DNA from: Paracoccaceae bacterium
GTDB lineage: Bacteria; Pseudomonadota; Alphaproteobacteria; Rhodobacterales; Rhodobacteraceae
Length of the DNA stretch: 64,000 nucleotides
Direction: 5' to 3'
Assembly (NCBI GenBank): GCA_022843025.1
Contig: JALHOL010000010.1
Span: 1 to 64,000, forward strand
This document shows positions 1 through 7,337 of this stretch, one piece after another. The position numbers and the translations under genes are program-made. The notes under the pieces are model-generated. The model worked only from the letters and a program-made list of their open reading frames with translations. It searched no databases and was not told the DNA's origin. How positions within the stretch are numbered: the first letter of the stretch is position 1; each line of letters opens with the position of its first letter.

Positions 1-118
1 CAATCTGGTCGATCCAGATACAGGCCACATTCCCCGACCATGTCAGGCATGCCCCGGGACCGACCTCCAGACGATCAATGCTGACCCGCAGGTACCGCTC
101 CTCACCCGGCGGAAGTTC
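1..118 (-). other. Possible coding fragment antisense to the expected start of bchE
   Basis: These bases do not encode the conserved BchE N-terminus (the HPNYHSGGAEIAG...WPPAW block known from the family) in any frame. The complementary strand is open from an ATG at 130 to the window edge. Its codons look like real coding sequence: G-rich first position, A/T-rich second position and GC-rich third position. It begins [17 protein letters not shown] do not recognise the protein. In the bchE frame the same bases have many A/T third positions, unlike the rest of the gene. It may be part of another gene joined to bchE by a rearrangement or an assembly chimera. Confidence 0.3.
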
Positions 119-1663
119 GATGACATCCATTTCATTGACGCGATGACGCATCACATCGGCCCCGATGACCTGCGCAAACGCCTGATCGCTCTCAAACCCG
201 ATGTGGTCGGCACGACCGCAATCACCCCCGCCATCTATGAGGCCGAAGAGGTTCTGCGCATCGCGCAAGAGGTCGCCCCCAACGCCCTGCGTGTGCTGGG
301 CGGCATCCACGGCACCTTCATGTTCCGTCAAGTGCTGGACGAGGCGCCCTGGATCGATGTCATCGTCCGGGGCGAGGGCGAAGAGATCATGACGGCCCTC
401 ATGGAAGCCCTGCGCGATGGCAAATGGCCGTCCGAGCGCCGCAAGATCAAGGGCATCGCCTTCCTTGACGGCGATCAGATCGTGACCACCCCCGCCGCCA
501 GCACGGTGAAAGATCTCGACGCCATTGATCCCGATTGGTCGATCCTGGAATGGGACAAATACATTTACGTGCCCCTGGGCGTGAAAGTGGCAATCCCCAA
601 CATGGCGCGGGGGTGCCCCTTTACCTGTTCCTTCTGCAGCCAGTGGAAATTCTGGCGCGATTACCGCGTCCGCGACCCCAAGAAGGTGGCGGATGAAATC
701 GAAAGGCTGGTGAACGATCATGGCGTCGGCTTCTTCATCCTCGCCGACGAAGAACCCACCATCAACAAGAAGAAATTCGTCGAATTCTGTCAGGAACTGA
801 TCGATCGCGGCCTCAACAAGCGGATCAAATGGGGCATCAACACCCGCGTCACCGACATCTACCGTGACCGTGACCTGCTGAAATTCTACCGCGAAGCCGG
901 GCTGGTCCATGTCAGCCTTGGAACTGAAGCGGCGGCGCAGTTGAAGCTGGACATGTTCAACAAGGAAACCACCGTCGCCGAAAACAAAGAGGCGATCCAC
1001 CTTCTGCGTGAGGCTGATATTTTTGTCGAAGCCCAGTTCATCGTGGGCCTCGACAATGAAACCCAGGAAACGCTGGAGGAAACCTTCCAGATGGCCTGGG
1101 ACTGGCAGCCCGATCTGGCCAATTGGGCGATGTATACGCCCTGGCCCTTTACGCCGCTGTTTCAGGAAATCCGGGATCAGGTCGAAGTCTTTGATTATTC
1201 GAAATACAATTTCGTCACCCCCATCATGAAACCCGCGGCCTTGACGCGCGGGGAACTGCTGGATGGTGTGATGAAGAACTATCGCCGCTTCTATATGCGC
1301 AAGGCTCTGTTCCATTACCCATGGCGCGGCACCGGCTTCCGGCGCCGCTATTTGCTGGGCTGCCTGAAGGCCTTCCTCAAGGCCGGGGTAGGGCGCACCT
1401 TCTATGATCTTGGCAAGGCGGGCTATTGGGGGCCGCAAACCAAGGGCAAGGTCGATTTCCACTTTGATGAAACCCGCAAGATCGCCGACGCCCAGATGGC
1501 CGATTGGGAGGCGAGTGCGGATCGTGCCGCCAAGGCCGCCGAACGCCGCTCCGCCGTCAAGGCGCAGATGGCCGAACGCGCGCAAGAGCGGAACGCCTTC
1601 CGGATGCCTGCCGAGGTTTCGGCCTGCGGTGGTGGCAAACAGCAGATGGAGCAAGAGGTCTGA
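116..1663 (+). CDS. bchE: Oxygen-independent Mg-protoporphyrin IX monomethyl ester cyclase (5' truncated)
   Basis: BchE is a cobalamin-dependent radical SAM enzyme that closes ring E of bacteriochlorophyll without oxygen. The radical SAM cysteine cluster is plain in [12 protein letters not shown] (CxxxCxxC, near 600-650). A B12-binding-type domain precedes it, with [20 protein letters not shown] and [11 protein letters not shown]. Family-like sequence begins at about [10 protein letters not shown] (116). Roughly the first 35-40 residues of a normal BchE are missing and replaced by unrelated sequence, although the frame stays open to the window edge. An internal ATG lies at 143. bchJ follows 3 bases after the stop, so the two are co-transcribed. 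In related genomes ppaA and ppsR lie upstream; they are not seen here. Confidence 0.9.
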   Translation, partial: FDDIHFIDAMTHHIGPDDLRKRLIALKPDVVGTTAITPAIYEAEEVLRIAQEVAPNALRVLGGIHGTFMFRQVLDEAPWIDVIVRGEGEEIMTALMEALRDGKWPSERRKIKGIAFLDGDQIVTTPAASTVKDLDAIDPDWSILEWDKYIYVPLGVKVAIPNMARGCPFTCSFCSQWKFWRDYRVRDPKKVADEIERLVNDHGVGFFILADEEPTINKKKFVEFCQELIDRGLNKRIKWGINTRVTDIYRDRDLLKFYREAGLVHVSLGTEAAAQLKLDMFNKETTVAENKEAIHLLREADIFVEAQFIVGLDNETQETLEETFQMAWDWQPDLANWAMYTPWPFTPLFQEIRDQVEVFDYSKYNFVTPIMKPAALTRGELLDGVMKNYRRFYMRKALFHYPWRGTGFRRRYLLGCLKAFLKAGVGRTFYDLGKAGYWGPQTKGKVDFHFDETRKIADAQMADWEASADRAAKAAERRSAVKAQMAERAQERNAFRMPAEVSACGGGKQQMEQEV

Positions 1664-1666
1664 GAA

Positions 1667-2272
1667 ATGGACGGGGGCTTTTCACCCGCCCCGCCAGAGG
1701 CGCGGATCGGGCCCAACGCGATCACCCAGCTGGTTGCCATTCTGGACCGGTCCGAAGGGCGCAGCCTGCGCGATGCGGTGATGGCACTGGCGGCGGTCTC
1801 CGTGCCCGACCCCGCCAAGGGCATGATCCCCGAAACTGAGGCCGCTGCCGTTCACCTTGCCCTGCGCCGGGTCGCACCCGACCGGGCCGAGGCACTTCTG
1901 CGCCTCGCCGGTCTGGCAACGGGCCGCTACATCCTGCGCCATCGCATCCCGCCTTTGGCGCAGAGGCTCATCCGGGCGTTGCCAGCCGCCCTTGGCGCGC
2001 GGGTCTTGACCGCCGCAATCTCGCGTCACGCTTGGACCTTTGCTGGATCGGGCCGCTTCCGGGTGACAGGCTGGCATCCCCTGACCTTCGAGGTGGCGGC
2101 CAATCCACTGGTTGCCCATGAACGCGCCGCACATCCCATCTGCCACTGGCACGCCGCAGTGTTCGAACAGCTGTTCTCGGACTTGGTCTGGCCGGGATGC
2201 ACCGTGCGCGAAGTGGCCTGCTGCGCCATGGGCCATCCCGCCTGCCAGTTTCAGATTTTGCCGCGTGGCTAG
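1667..2272 (+). CDS. bchJ: BchJ, V4R-domain protein of bacteriochlorophyll synthesis
   Basis: This 201-residue protein ends in a V4R (4-vinyl reductase) type domain: the C-terminal block holds conserved His and Cys residues (HAAVFEQLFSDLVWPGCTV, then CCAMGHPACQF). BchJ was first named a 4-vinyl protochlorophyllide reductase. The main 8-vinyl reductases are now known to be other enzymes, so an accessory role in handling pigment intermediates is more likely. The start codon follows the bchE stop by three bases, and the bchE-bchJ-bchG order is that of Rhodobacter. A 130-base gap with PpsR-type sites separates it from bchG. Confidence 0.85.
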   Translation: MDGGFSPAPPEARIGPNAITQLVAILDRSEGRSLRDAVMALAAVSVPDPAKGMIPETEAAAVHLALRRVAPDRAEALLRLAGLATGRYILRHRIPPLAQRLIRALPAALGARVLTAAISRHAWTFAGSGRFRVTGWHPLTFEVAANPLVAHERAAHPICHWHAAVFEQLFSDLVWPGCTVREVACCAMGHPACQFQILPRG

Positions 2273-2332
2273 GCCCGCTCCGCCCGATCCAAATGCCAGA
2301 TCATGGTGTGGACGCCAAAATTCAGCACCGAC

Positions 2333-2350
2333 TGTCAGAAAAAGTTGACA
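2333..2350. promoter_or_regulatory. PpsR/CrtJ operator upstream of bchG
   Basis: TGTCAGAAAAAGTTGACA is a perfect TGT-N12-ACA palindrome, and the inner C and G also fit the longer consensus TGTc-N10-gACA. It includes a TTGACA hexamer that could serve as a -35 element, so bound PpsR would block RNA polymerase. It lies 53 bases before the bchG start. Confidence 0.8.
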
Positions 2351-2383
2351 CATTGGCGACTGAACTCTTGCTCGACTCCTCAA

Positions 2384-2401
2384 TGTAAGGTGTAGTTGAC
2401 G
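2384..2401. promoter_or_regulatory. Degenerate second PpsR-like site before bchG
   Basis: TGTAAGGTGTAGTTGACG matches TGT-N12-ACA except for the last base. It starts 51 bases after the start of the perfect site and ends 2 bases before the bchG start codon. It may be a weaker partner for cooperative binding, or chance. Confidence 0.4.
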
Positions 2402-2402
2402 A

Positions 2403-3302
2403 ATGAGTGTCAGCATTTCGATACAGTCGCGCCGCTACCCCGAACCAGCCGCCATGTTGCGGCTGATCAAGCCCATTACCTGGTTCCCGCCGATCTGGGC
2501 CTATCTCTGCGGATCGGTGTCCGCCGGGGTGCCGCTCGGCGGCAACTGGGGGATGGTCCTTCTGGGCATGGTGCTTGCCGGGCCGATCGTCTGCGGCATG
2601 AGCCAGGCCGCCAACGATTGGTGCGACCGCCATGTCGATGCGGTGAACGAACCTGACCGCCCGATTCCGTCAGGCCGCATTCCGGGCCGCTGGGGCCTTT
2701 ACATCGCCCTTGCCATGACCGCGCTCAGCCTTTGGGTCGGCTTGCTCCTCGGCACCTGGGGGTTCTGGGCCACCGTGGTTGGCGTCGTCGCCGCTTGGGC
2801 CTATAGCGCCGAACCGGTCCGGCTGAAACGGTCGGGCTGGTGGGGGCCGGGGCTTGTTGGCCTGTCTTATGAAGGGCTGCCTTGGTTCACCGGGGCGGCG
2901 GTCCTGCTGCAAGCCGCGCCGCGGTTTGAAATCGTGATCATCGCGCTTCTCTATTCCATCGGCGCGCATGGCATCATGACGCTGAATGACTTCAAGGCGC
3001 TTGAAGGCGACCGTCAGCATGGCGTCCGCTCCTTGCCCGTCGTGCTTGGCCCCGAAGTCGCGGCCAAGATCGCCTGCACGGTGATGGGCATGGCGCAGGC
3101 GCTGGTAATCCCGCTCTTGGCCCTGTGGGGAAAGCCGTGGCACGCGCTGGGTGTCTTTGCCGTCCTTCTGCTGCAAATCGCCGCGATGCGCGTCCTGTTC
3201 CGCGATCCCAAGGGCAAGGCGCCTTGGTATAACGGCACCGGCGTGGTGCTGTACGTGACCGGGATGATGATTTCCGCCTTCGCCCTGCGGGGGCTGGCAT
3301 GA
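2403..3302 (+). CDS. bchG: Bacteriochlorophyll synthase (geranylgeranyl/phytyl transferase)
   Basis: BchG attaches the C20 isoprenoid tail to bacteriochlorophyllide a in the membrane. It is a UbiA-type prenyltransferase of 299 residues with several membrane helices. The first Asp-rich motif is visible in QAANDWCDRHVDAVNEPDRP and the second aspartate region in GIMTLNDFKALEGDRQHG. The start chosen (MSVSISIQ) keeps the usual N-terminal length before LIKPITWFPPIWAYLCG. No clear ribosome binding site precedes it. It is the first gene of a unit controlled by the PpsR site at 2333, and its stop overlaps the next start as ATGA. Confidence 0.93.
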   Translation: MSVSISIQSRRYPEPAAMLRLIKPITWFPPIWAYLCGSVSAGVPLGGNWGMVLLGMVLAGPIVCGMSQAANDWCDRHVDAVNEPDRPIPSGRIPGRWGLYIALAMTALSLWVGLLLGTWGFWATVVGVVAAWAYSAEPVRLKRSGWWGPGLVGLSYEGLPWFTGAAVLLQAAPRFEIVIIALLYSIGAHGIMTLNDFKALEGDRQHGVRSLPVVLGPEVAAKIACTVMGMAQALVIPLLALWGKPWHALGVFAVLLLQIAAMRVLFRDPKGKAPWYNGTGVVLYVTGMMISAFALRGLA

Positions 3303-4588
3303 CGCTGAACTGGGTCCAGATCTTCCGGCTCGGTCTGGTGCAGATGTGCCTTGGCGCGGTGGTGGTGCTGACAACCTCCACCTTGAACCGCTTGATGGTG
3401 GTGGAACTGGCGCTGCCTGCCGTGCTGCCGGGTCTGCTCGTGGCGCTGCATTACGGGATTCAGATCACCCGGCCCAACTGGGGCTTTCGGTCCGATACCA
3501 AAGGCAATCGCACGGTCTTCGTGATCGGCGGCATGGTCGCGCTGGCGCTAGGGGCGTTCCTTGCCGCCGTCGCCGTGGTGCTGTTCCCGTCCGGCTTTGC
3601 GGGCGGTCTGGCCCTGTCTGTTCTGGCTTACGCGTTGATTGGCGTGGGCGTCGGGGCCTCGGGCACCTCGCTGCTCGCGCTGCTTGCCACGGCCACTCAT
3701 CCGTCGCGGCGCGCGGCGGCGGCAACCATCACTTGGCTGATGATGATCCTTGGCATCGCCGTCACCGCAGGCACCGTTGGCGCTGTGCTTGACCCCTACA
3801 CGCCCGTGCTGTTGCTCGAAATCGTCGCGGTGGTGACGGGCAGCGCGGTGCTGCTGACCATCATCGCCATATGGGGCATCGAAAAGCGCGTCACCGCCAC
3901 CCGCGCGCCAGAGGCGCTTCCCTTCCGCGCAGGCATGGCCGAGGTCTGGTCCGAACCCCGCGCGCGCGCCTTCACCCTGTTCATCTTCCTGTCGATGACC
4001 GCCTATTTCATGCAGGAACTGATCCTCGAACCCTATGCCGGGCTTGTCTTCGGCTTTTCGCCTGGCCAAAGCACCCAGCTTTCGGGTGCCCAGAATGGTG
4101 GCGTCTTCGTGGGGATGCTGCTGGTCGGTATTGCGGCCACGGGGTTCCGGATCGGCACGCTGCGCATGTGGGTTATGGCTGGTTGCCTCGGGTCAGCGGC
4201 GGCACTTCTGGTGATCGCGGCGCTGGGGCAAGTGGGCGGCAGCCTGCTGCCCGCAGTGGTGGCGCTTGGCTTTTTCAACGGCATGTTCGCCGTGGCGGCC
4301 ATCGGGTCGATGATGGCGCTGGCGGGGCAGGGGCGTGCGGCGCGTGAAGGCACACGCATGGGCCTGTGGGGCGCAGCGCAGGCGGTCGCCGCAGGCTTCG
4401 GCGGGCTGGTCGGGGCAGCAGCGGCAGATGCGCTGCGGCTGTTCACCGATGCACCCGATGCCTTTGGCGCGGTCTTCGCGCTGGAAGCGGCGCTGTTCTG
4501 CGTCGCAGCCATGATCGCCGCAAAAGTGATCGAAGGGCGGGGTGGCGCAATCCGCGCTACCGGCCCGCAACTCTTACCGGGGGAATGA
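3299..4588 (+). CDS. PucC/LhaA-family membrane protein (ORF428 type)
   Basis: This 429-residue protein has about twelve hydrophobic segments and belongs to the bacteriochlorophyll-delivery (BCD) branch of the major facilitator superfamily with PucC and LhaA. Family-like sequence includes FRLGLVQMCLGAVVVLTTSTLNR at the N-terminus and the LVALHYGIQITRPNWGFRSD region. Relatives help deliver pigment or assemble light-harvesting complexes. Between bchG and bchP it holds the position called ORF428 in Rhodobacter sphaeroides. The gene overlaps bchG by four bases and ends three bases before bchP. Whether its cargo is pigment is inferred from the family. Confidence 0.88.
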   Translation: MTLNWVQIFRLGLVQMCLGAVVVLTTSTLNRLMVVELALPAVLPGLLVALHYGIQITRPNWGFRSDTKGNRTVFVIGGMVALALGAFLAAVAVVLFPSGFAGGLALSVLAYALIGVGVGASGTSLLALLATATHPSRRAAAATITWLMMILGIAVTAGTVGAVLDPYTPVLLLEIVAVVTGSAVLLTIIAIWGIEKRVTATRAPEALPFRAGMAEVWSEPRARAFTLFIFLSMTAYFMQELILEPYAGLVFGFSPGQSTQLSGAQNGGVFVGMLLVGIAATGFRIGTLRMWVMAGCLGSAAALLVIAALGQVGGSLLPAVVALGFFNGMFAVAAIGSMMALAGQGRAAREGTRMGLWGAAQAVAAGFGGLVGAAAADALRLFTDAPDAFGAVFALEAALFCVAAMIAAKVIEGRGGAIRATGPQLLPGE

Positions 4589-4591
4589 CAC

Positions 4592-5773
4592 ATGACCTAT
4601 GATGTCTTTGTTGTGGGCGGCGGGCCGTCGGGCGCAACCGCGGCCGAGGATCTGGCCCGCGCGGGCAAGCGTGTGGCCCTGCTGGACCGCGACGGCCGGA
4701 TCAAACCCTGCGGCGGGGCCATACCGCCGCGCGCCATCAAGGATTTCGCAATCCCGGACTCGCAGATCGTGGCCAAGATCACCACCGCCCGGATGATTTC
4801 CCCCACGGGCCGCATGGTCGATATCCCGATCGAGAACGGCTATGTCGGCATGGTCGACCGCGAACATTTCGACGCCTATCTGCGCGACCGGGCCGTAAAG
4901 GCCGGTGCAGCGCCCCTGACCGGCACCTTCCTGCGGATCGAACGCGACAGCGCGGGCAGCCATGTCGTCTGGCGCGATAAGGCCACGGGCGAAGAGAAGC
5001 GCAGCGCGACAAAGCTGATCATCGGCGCGGATGGCGCGCGCTCCAACGTGGCGCGGGCCGAGGTGCCGGGCGGCGACCGCATCCCCTATGTCATTGCCTA
5101 CCATGAGATCATCGCCGCTCCCGAACCTTCGCCCGACTATGACCCGCTGCGCTGTGACGTGATCTATGACGGCAAGATCAGCCCCGATTTCTATGGCTGG
5201 ATCTTCCCGCATGGGGCACAGGCCAGCGTCGGCATGGGCACCGGGCTGGACGGGGTGGATCTGAAGAAAGCCACTGCCGATCTGCGTGCAGCGGCCGGAC
5301 TGACGGAATGTGAAACGATCCGCAAGGAAGGCGCACCGATCCCGCTGCGCCCGATGGACCGCTGGGACAATGGCCGCGATGTGGTTCTGGCCGGCGATGC
5401 CGCAGGCGTGGTCGCTCCTTCCTCGGGCGAAGGGATTTTCTACGCCATGGCCGGGGGCCGTGCAGCGGCCACAGCCGCACAGGCGGTGCTGGCGTCGGGC
5501 CGCGCGTCCGATCTGCGCATCGCGCGCAAGCTGTTCATGCGCGAACATGGCACCGTGTTCCGGGTCTTGCGGTCGATGCAGGATGCCTATTATCGCAGTG
5601 ACGAACGTCGCGAACGCTTTGTCAGCCTGTGCCACGATGTCGACGTACAGAAGCTGACCTTCGAGGCCTATATGAACAAGAAGCTGGTCACCAAACGCCC
5701 CATGGCCCATGTGAAGATCGGCATCAAGAACATGGCGCATCTTTTGCGTCTTGTCTCTCCCGTCTGGACCTGA
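4592..5773 (+). CDS. bchP: Geranylgeranyl reductase
   Basis: BchP reduces the geranylgeranyl tail of bacteriochlorophyll (or its diphosphate) to phytyl. It is an FAD-dependent reductase of 393 residues. The dinucleotide-binding motif is at the extreme N-terminus (VVGGGPSGATAAEDLARAG), followed by the family block KPCGGAIPPRAI and the second FAD motif DVVLAGDAAGVVAPSSGEGI near residue 265. It sits in one operon with bchG upstream and idi 7 bases downstream, which groups tail attachment, tail reduction and isoprenoid supply. Confidence 0.94.
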   Translation: MTYDVFVVGGGPSGATAAEDLARAGKRVALLDRDGRIKPCGGAIPPRAIKDFAIPDSQIVAKITTARMISPTGRMVDIPIENGYVGMVDREHFDAYLRDRAVKAGAAPLTGTFLRIERDSAGSHVVWRDKATGEEKRSATKLIIGADGARSNVARAEVPGGDRIPYVIAYHEIIAAPEPSPDYDPLRCDVIYDGKISPDFYGWIFPHGAQASVGMGTGLDGVDLKKATADLRAAAGLTECETIRKEGAPIPLRPMDRWDNGRDVVLAGDAAGVVAPSSGEGIFYAMAGGRAAATAAQAVLASGRASDLRIARKLFMREHGTVFRVLRSMQDAYYRSDERRERFVSLCHDVDVQKLTFEAYMNKKLVTKRPMAHVKIGIKNMAHLLRLVSPVWT

Positions 5774-5780
5774 GGCTGCA

Positions 5781-6344
5781 ATGACCACCCAACTCGCCCC
5801 TGATGCCATGCTCGAAGAGATGATCCCCGCCTGGGTCGACGGGCGGCTTTGCCCGGTGGGCAAGCTGGAGGTGCATGTCAAAGGGCTGCGTCACAAGGCG
5901 GTGTCGGTCTTTGTGGTGGATGGCACAAAGGTGCTGATCCAGCAGCGGGCGCTGACCAAGTATCACACCCCCGGGCTTTGGGCGAACACCTGCTGCACAC
6001 ATCCCCGCTGGGACGAAGACCCCGCCGCCTGCGCTGTGCGCCGCCTGCGCGAAGAACTGGGGATCACCAACCTGTTCCCGGCCTTTGCCGACCGGGTGGA
6101 ATACCGCGCCGATGTGGGCAGCGGGCTGACGGAACATGAACTCGTTGATATCTTCGTGGCCGAGGCGGGCAAGGGGCTGAGCGTGGTCCCAAACCCGGCC
6201 GAGGTGGCCGCCGTGCGCTGGGTCGATCTTTATGACCTGTCCGCCGAAGTGCTGCGCAGCCCCGAGACATTCACCCCCTGGCTGCGAATCTATCTGGCCG
6301 AGCATATGGACCGCATCTTCGGCAGCCTCGTCGCGGGGCGCTAA
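5781..6344 (+). CDS. idi: Isopentenyl-diphosphate delta-isomerase, type I
   Basis: Idi interconverts isopentenyl and dimethylallyl diphosphate for carotenoid and phytyl synthesis. The Nudix box is present in reduced form (PAACAVRRLREELGI), and the active-site cysteine and metal-binding histidines lie in NTCCTHPRW. The chosen ATG at 5781 follows a GAGG sequence and gives 187 residues; a start about 10 residues later is possible. It is the last gene of the bchG-bchP-idi unit, followed by a strong hairpin, and converges on bchO. dxs, another isoprenoid gene, closes the other end of the cluster. Confidence 0.92.
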   Translation: MTTQLAPDAMLEEMIPAWVDGRLCPVGKLEVHVKGLRHKAVSVFVVDGTKVLIQQRALTKYHTPGLWANTCCTHPRWDEDPAACAVRRLREELGITNLFPAFADRVEYRADVGSGLTEHELVDIFVAEAGKGLSVVPNPAEVAAVRWVDLYDLSAEVLRSPETFTPWLRIYLAEHMDRIFGSLVAGR

Positions 6345-6362
6345 TCGGGGCAATCCGATTGC

Positions 6363-6397
6363 GCGCGCCGGGCAGTCGCCCGACGCGCATTGTTTTT
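6363..6397 (+). terminator. Hairpin terminator after idi
   Basis: GCGCGCCGGGC and GCCCGACGCGC form an 11-position stem with one mismatch around an AGTC loop, followed by ATTGTTTTTG. It would end the bchG-bchP-idi transcript before the convergent bchO gene. Confidence 0.7.
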
Positions 6398-6472
6398 GCC
6401 TCGCCTGCGCGCTGGCGCGCTTCGGCTCAGGGTTTGGGTATTTGGGCCAAGATGAAGCTGCTTTGGGTGGTG

Positions 6473-7336
6473 TCAGGCCTGCAAGCGGGCCATGAGCCAA
6501 GGCAGGATCAGCCCGGCGACCTGTTCTGCCGCCTCTTCATGCACCAGATGGCCGAGCGACGCGATTTCGGCATAGTGCCCGTCCGGCATCTGTTTCGCCG
6601 CATCGCGCGAGATGCGGGGGGGAACGGCCTTGTCACCGGTCGAGGCAATCAGCAGCACCGGAAGGTGCTGCGCAATCAGCCGGGGCATCACGGATTCCAG
6701 ACGCCACTGCGCCATCATCCCCAGCGTGCCGTCCACATGCGCGGGGTCTTTGACGAGCGTCAGGTACTGCGCCTGACCTGCCGCATCCAGCGGGGAACCG
6801 GTGGTCGCCAGCAGCTTGCCCACCGTTGCCGCATTGCCCCAAAGCCGTGAGACGACATGCGGGATAAAGGGCGTAACGGCCAACACCTTGGCCAATATGG
6901 GAAACATCACGCCCGCCGCGCCGTCAAAGGCCCCAAGCGCCGCGTTGATCCCGACAACCGCGCGCAACGGCAGCAATTCCGCCAGCCGCAGCGCCAGCGC
7001 CGCCCCGGCGGAATGGCCGATCACCGCCACCGGCGCGATGGCCATCGTGGCGCAAAGCTGGGCCAGATCTTCGGCCATGTGATCAATGCCATAGCGGCTG
7101 CGCGCGCCAGATCGGGTGAAGCCCTGACCGGGCAGGTCGGGGACCACCACCCGGAAATGCGGGCTCAGGAGCGGTATCAGATGGCGAAAGCTATGCCCGG
7201 ATCCACCCGCGCCATGCAGCAGCAGCACGACCGGGCCATCGCCCGCTTCGACCACGCACCAATTGTGCGGGCGGCTGGCCACGCGGCGGGCCCGATCGCG
7301 ATGGGGCCAGTCTGGGGGCATGCGATCGACGGCCAT
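6473..7336 (-). CDS. bchO: BchO, alpha/beta hydrolase linked to Mg chelatase
   Basis: BchO is an alpha/beta-hydrolase-fold protein encoded with the Mg-chelatase genes. Its exact reaction is unsettled; a role in handling or release of Mg-protoporphyrin has been proposed. Here it has 287 residues with the oxyanion-hole region LLLHGAGGSGHSFRHL, the nucleophile elbow VIGHSAGAALALRLA and a C-terminal histidine in ASLGHLVHEE. The ATG at 7336 sits one base beyond the bchD stop. It is the last gene of the crtA-bchI-bchD-bchO operon. Confidence 0.9.
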   Translation of the reverse strand: MAVDRMPPDWPHRDRARRVASRPHNWCVVEAGDGPVVLLLHGAGGSGHSFRHLIPLLSPHFRVVVPDLPGQGFTRSGARSRYGIDHMAEDLAQLCATMAIAPVAVIGHSAGAALALRLAELLPLRAVVGINAALGAFDGAAGVMFPILAKVLAVTPFIPHVVSRLWGNAATVGKLLATTGSPLDAAGQAQYLTLVKDPAHVDGTLGMMAQWRLESVMPRLIAQHLPVLLIASTGDKAVPPRISRDAAKQMPDGHYAEIASLGHLVHEEAAEQVAGLILPWLMARLQA

Positions 7337-7337
7337 G

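Noticed and set aside
4574-5881. 435-codon open frame opposite bchP
   Set aside because: Antisense shadow of bchP with low-complexity composition.
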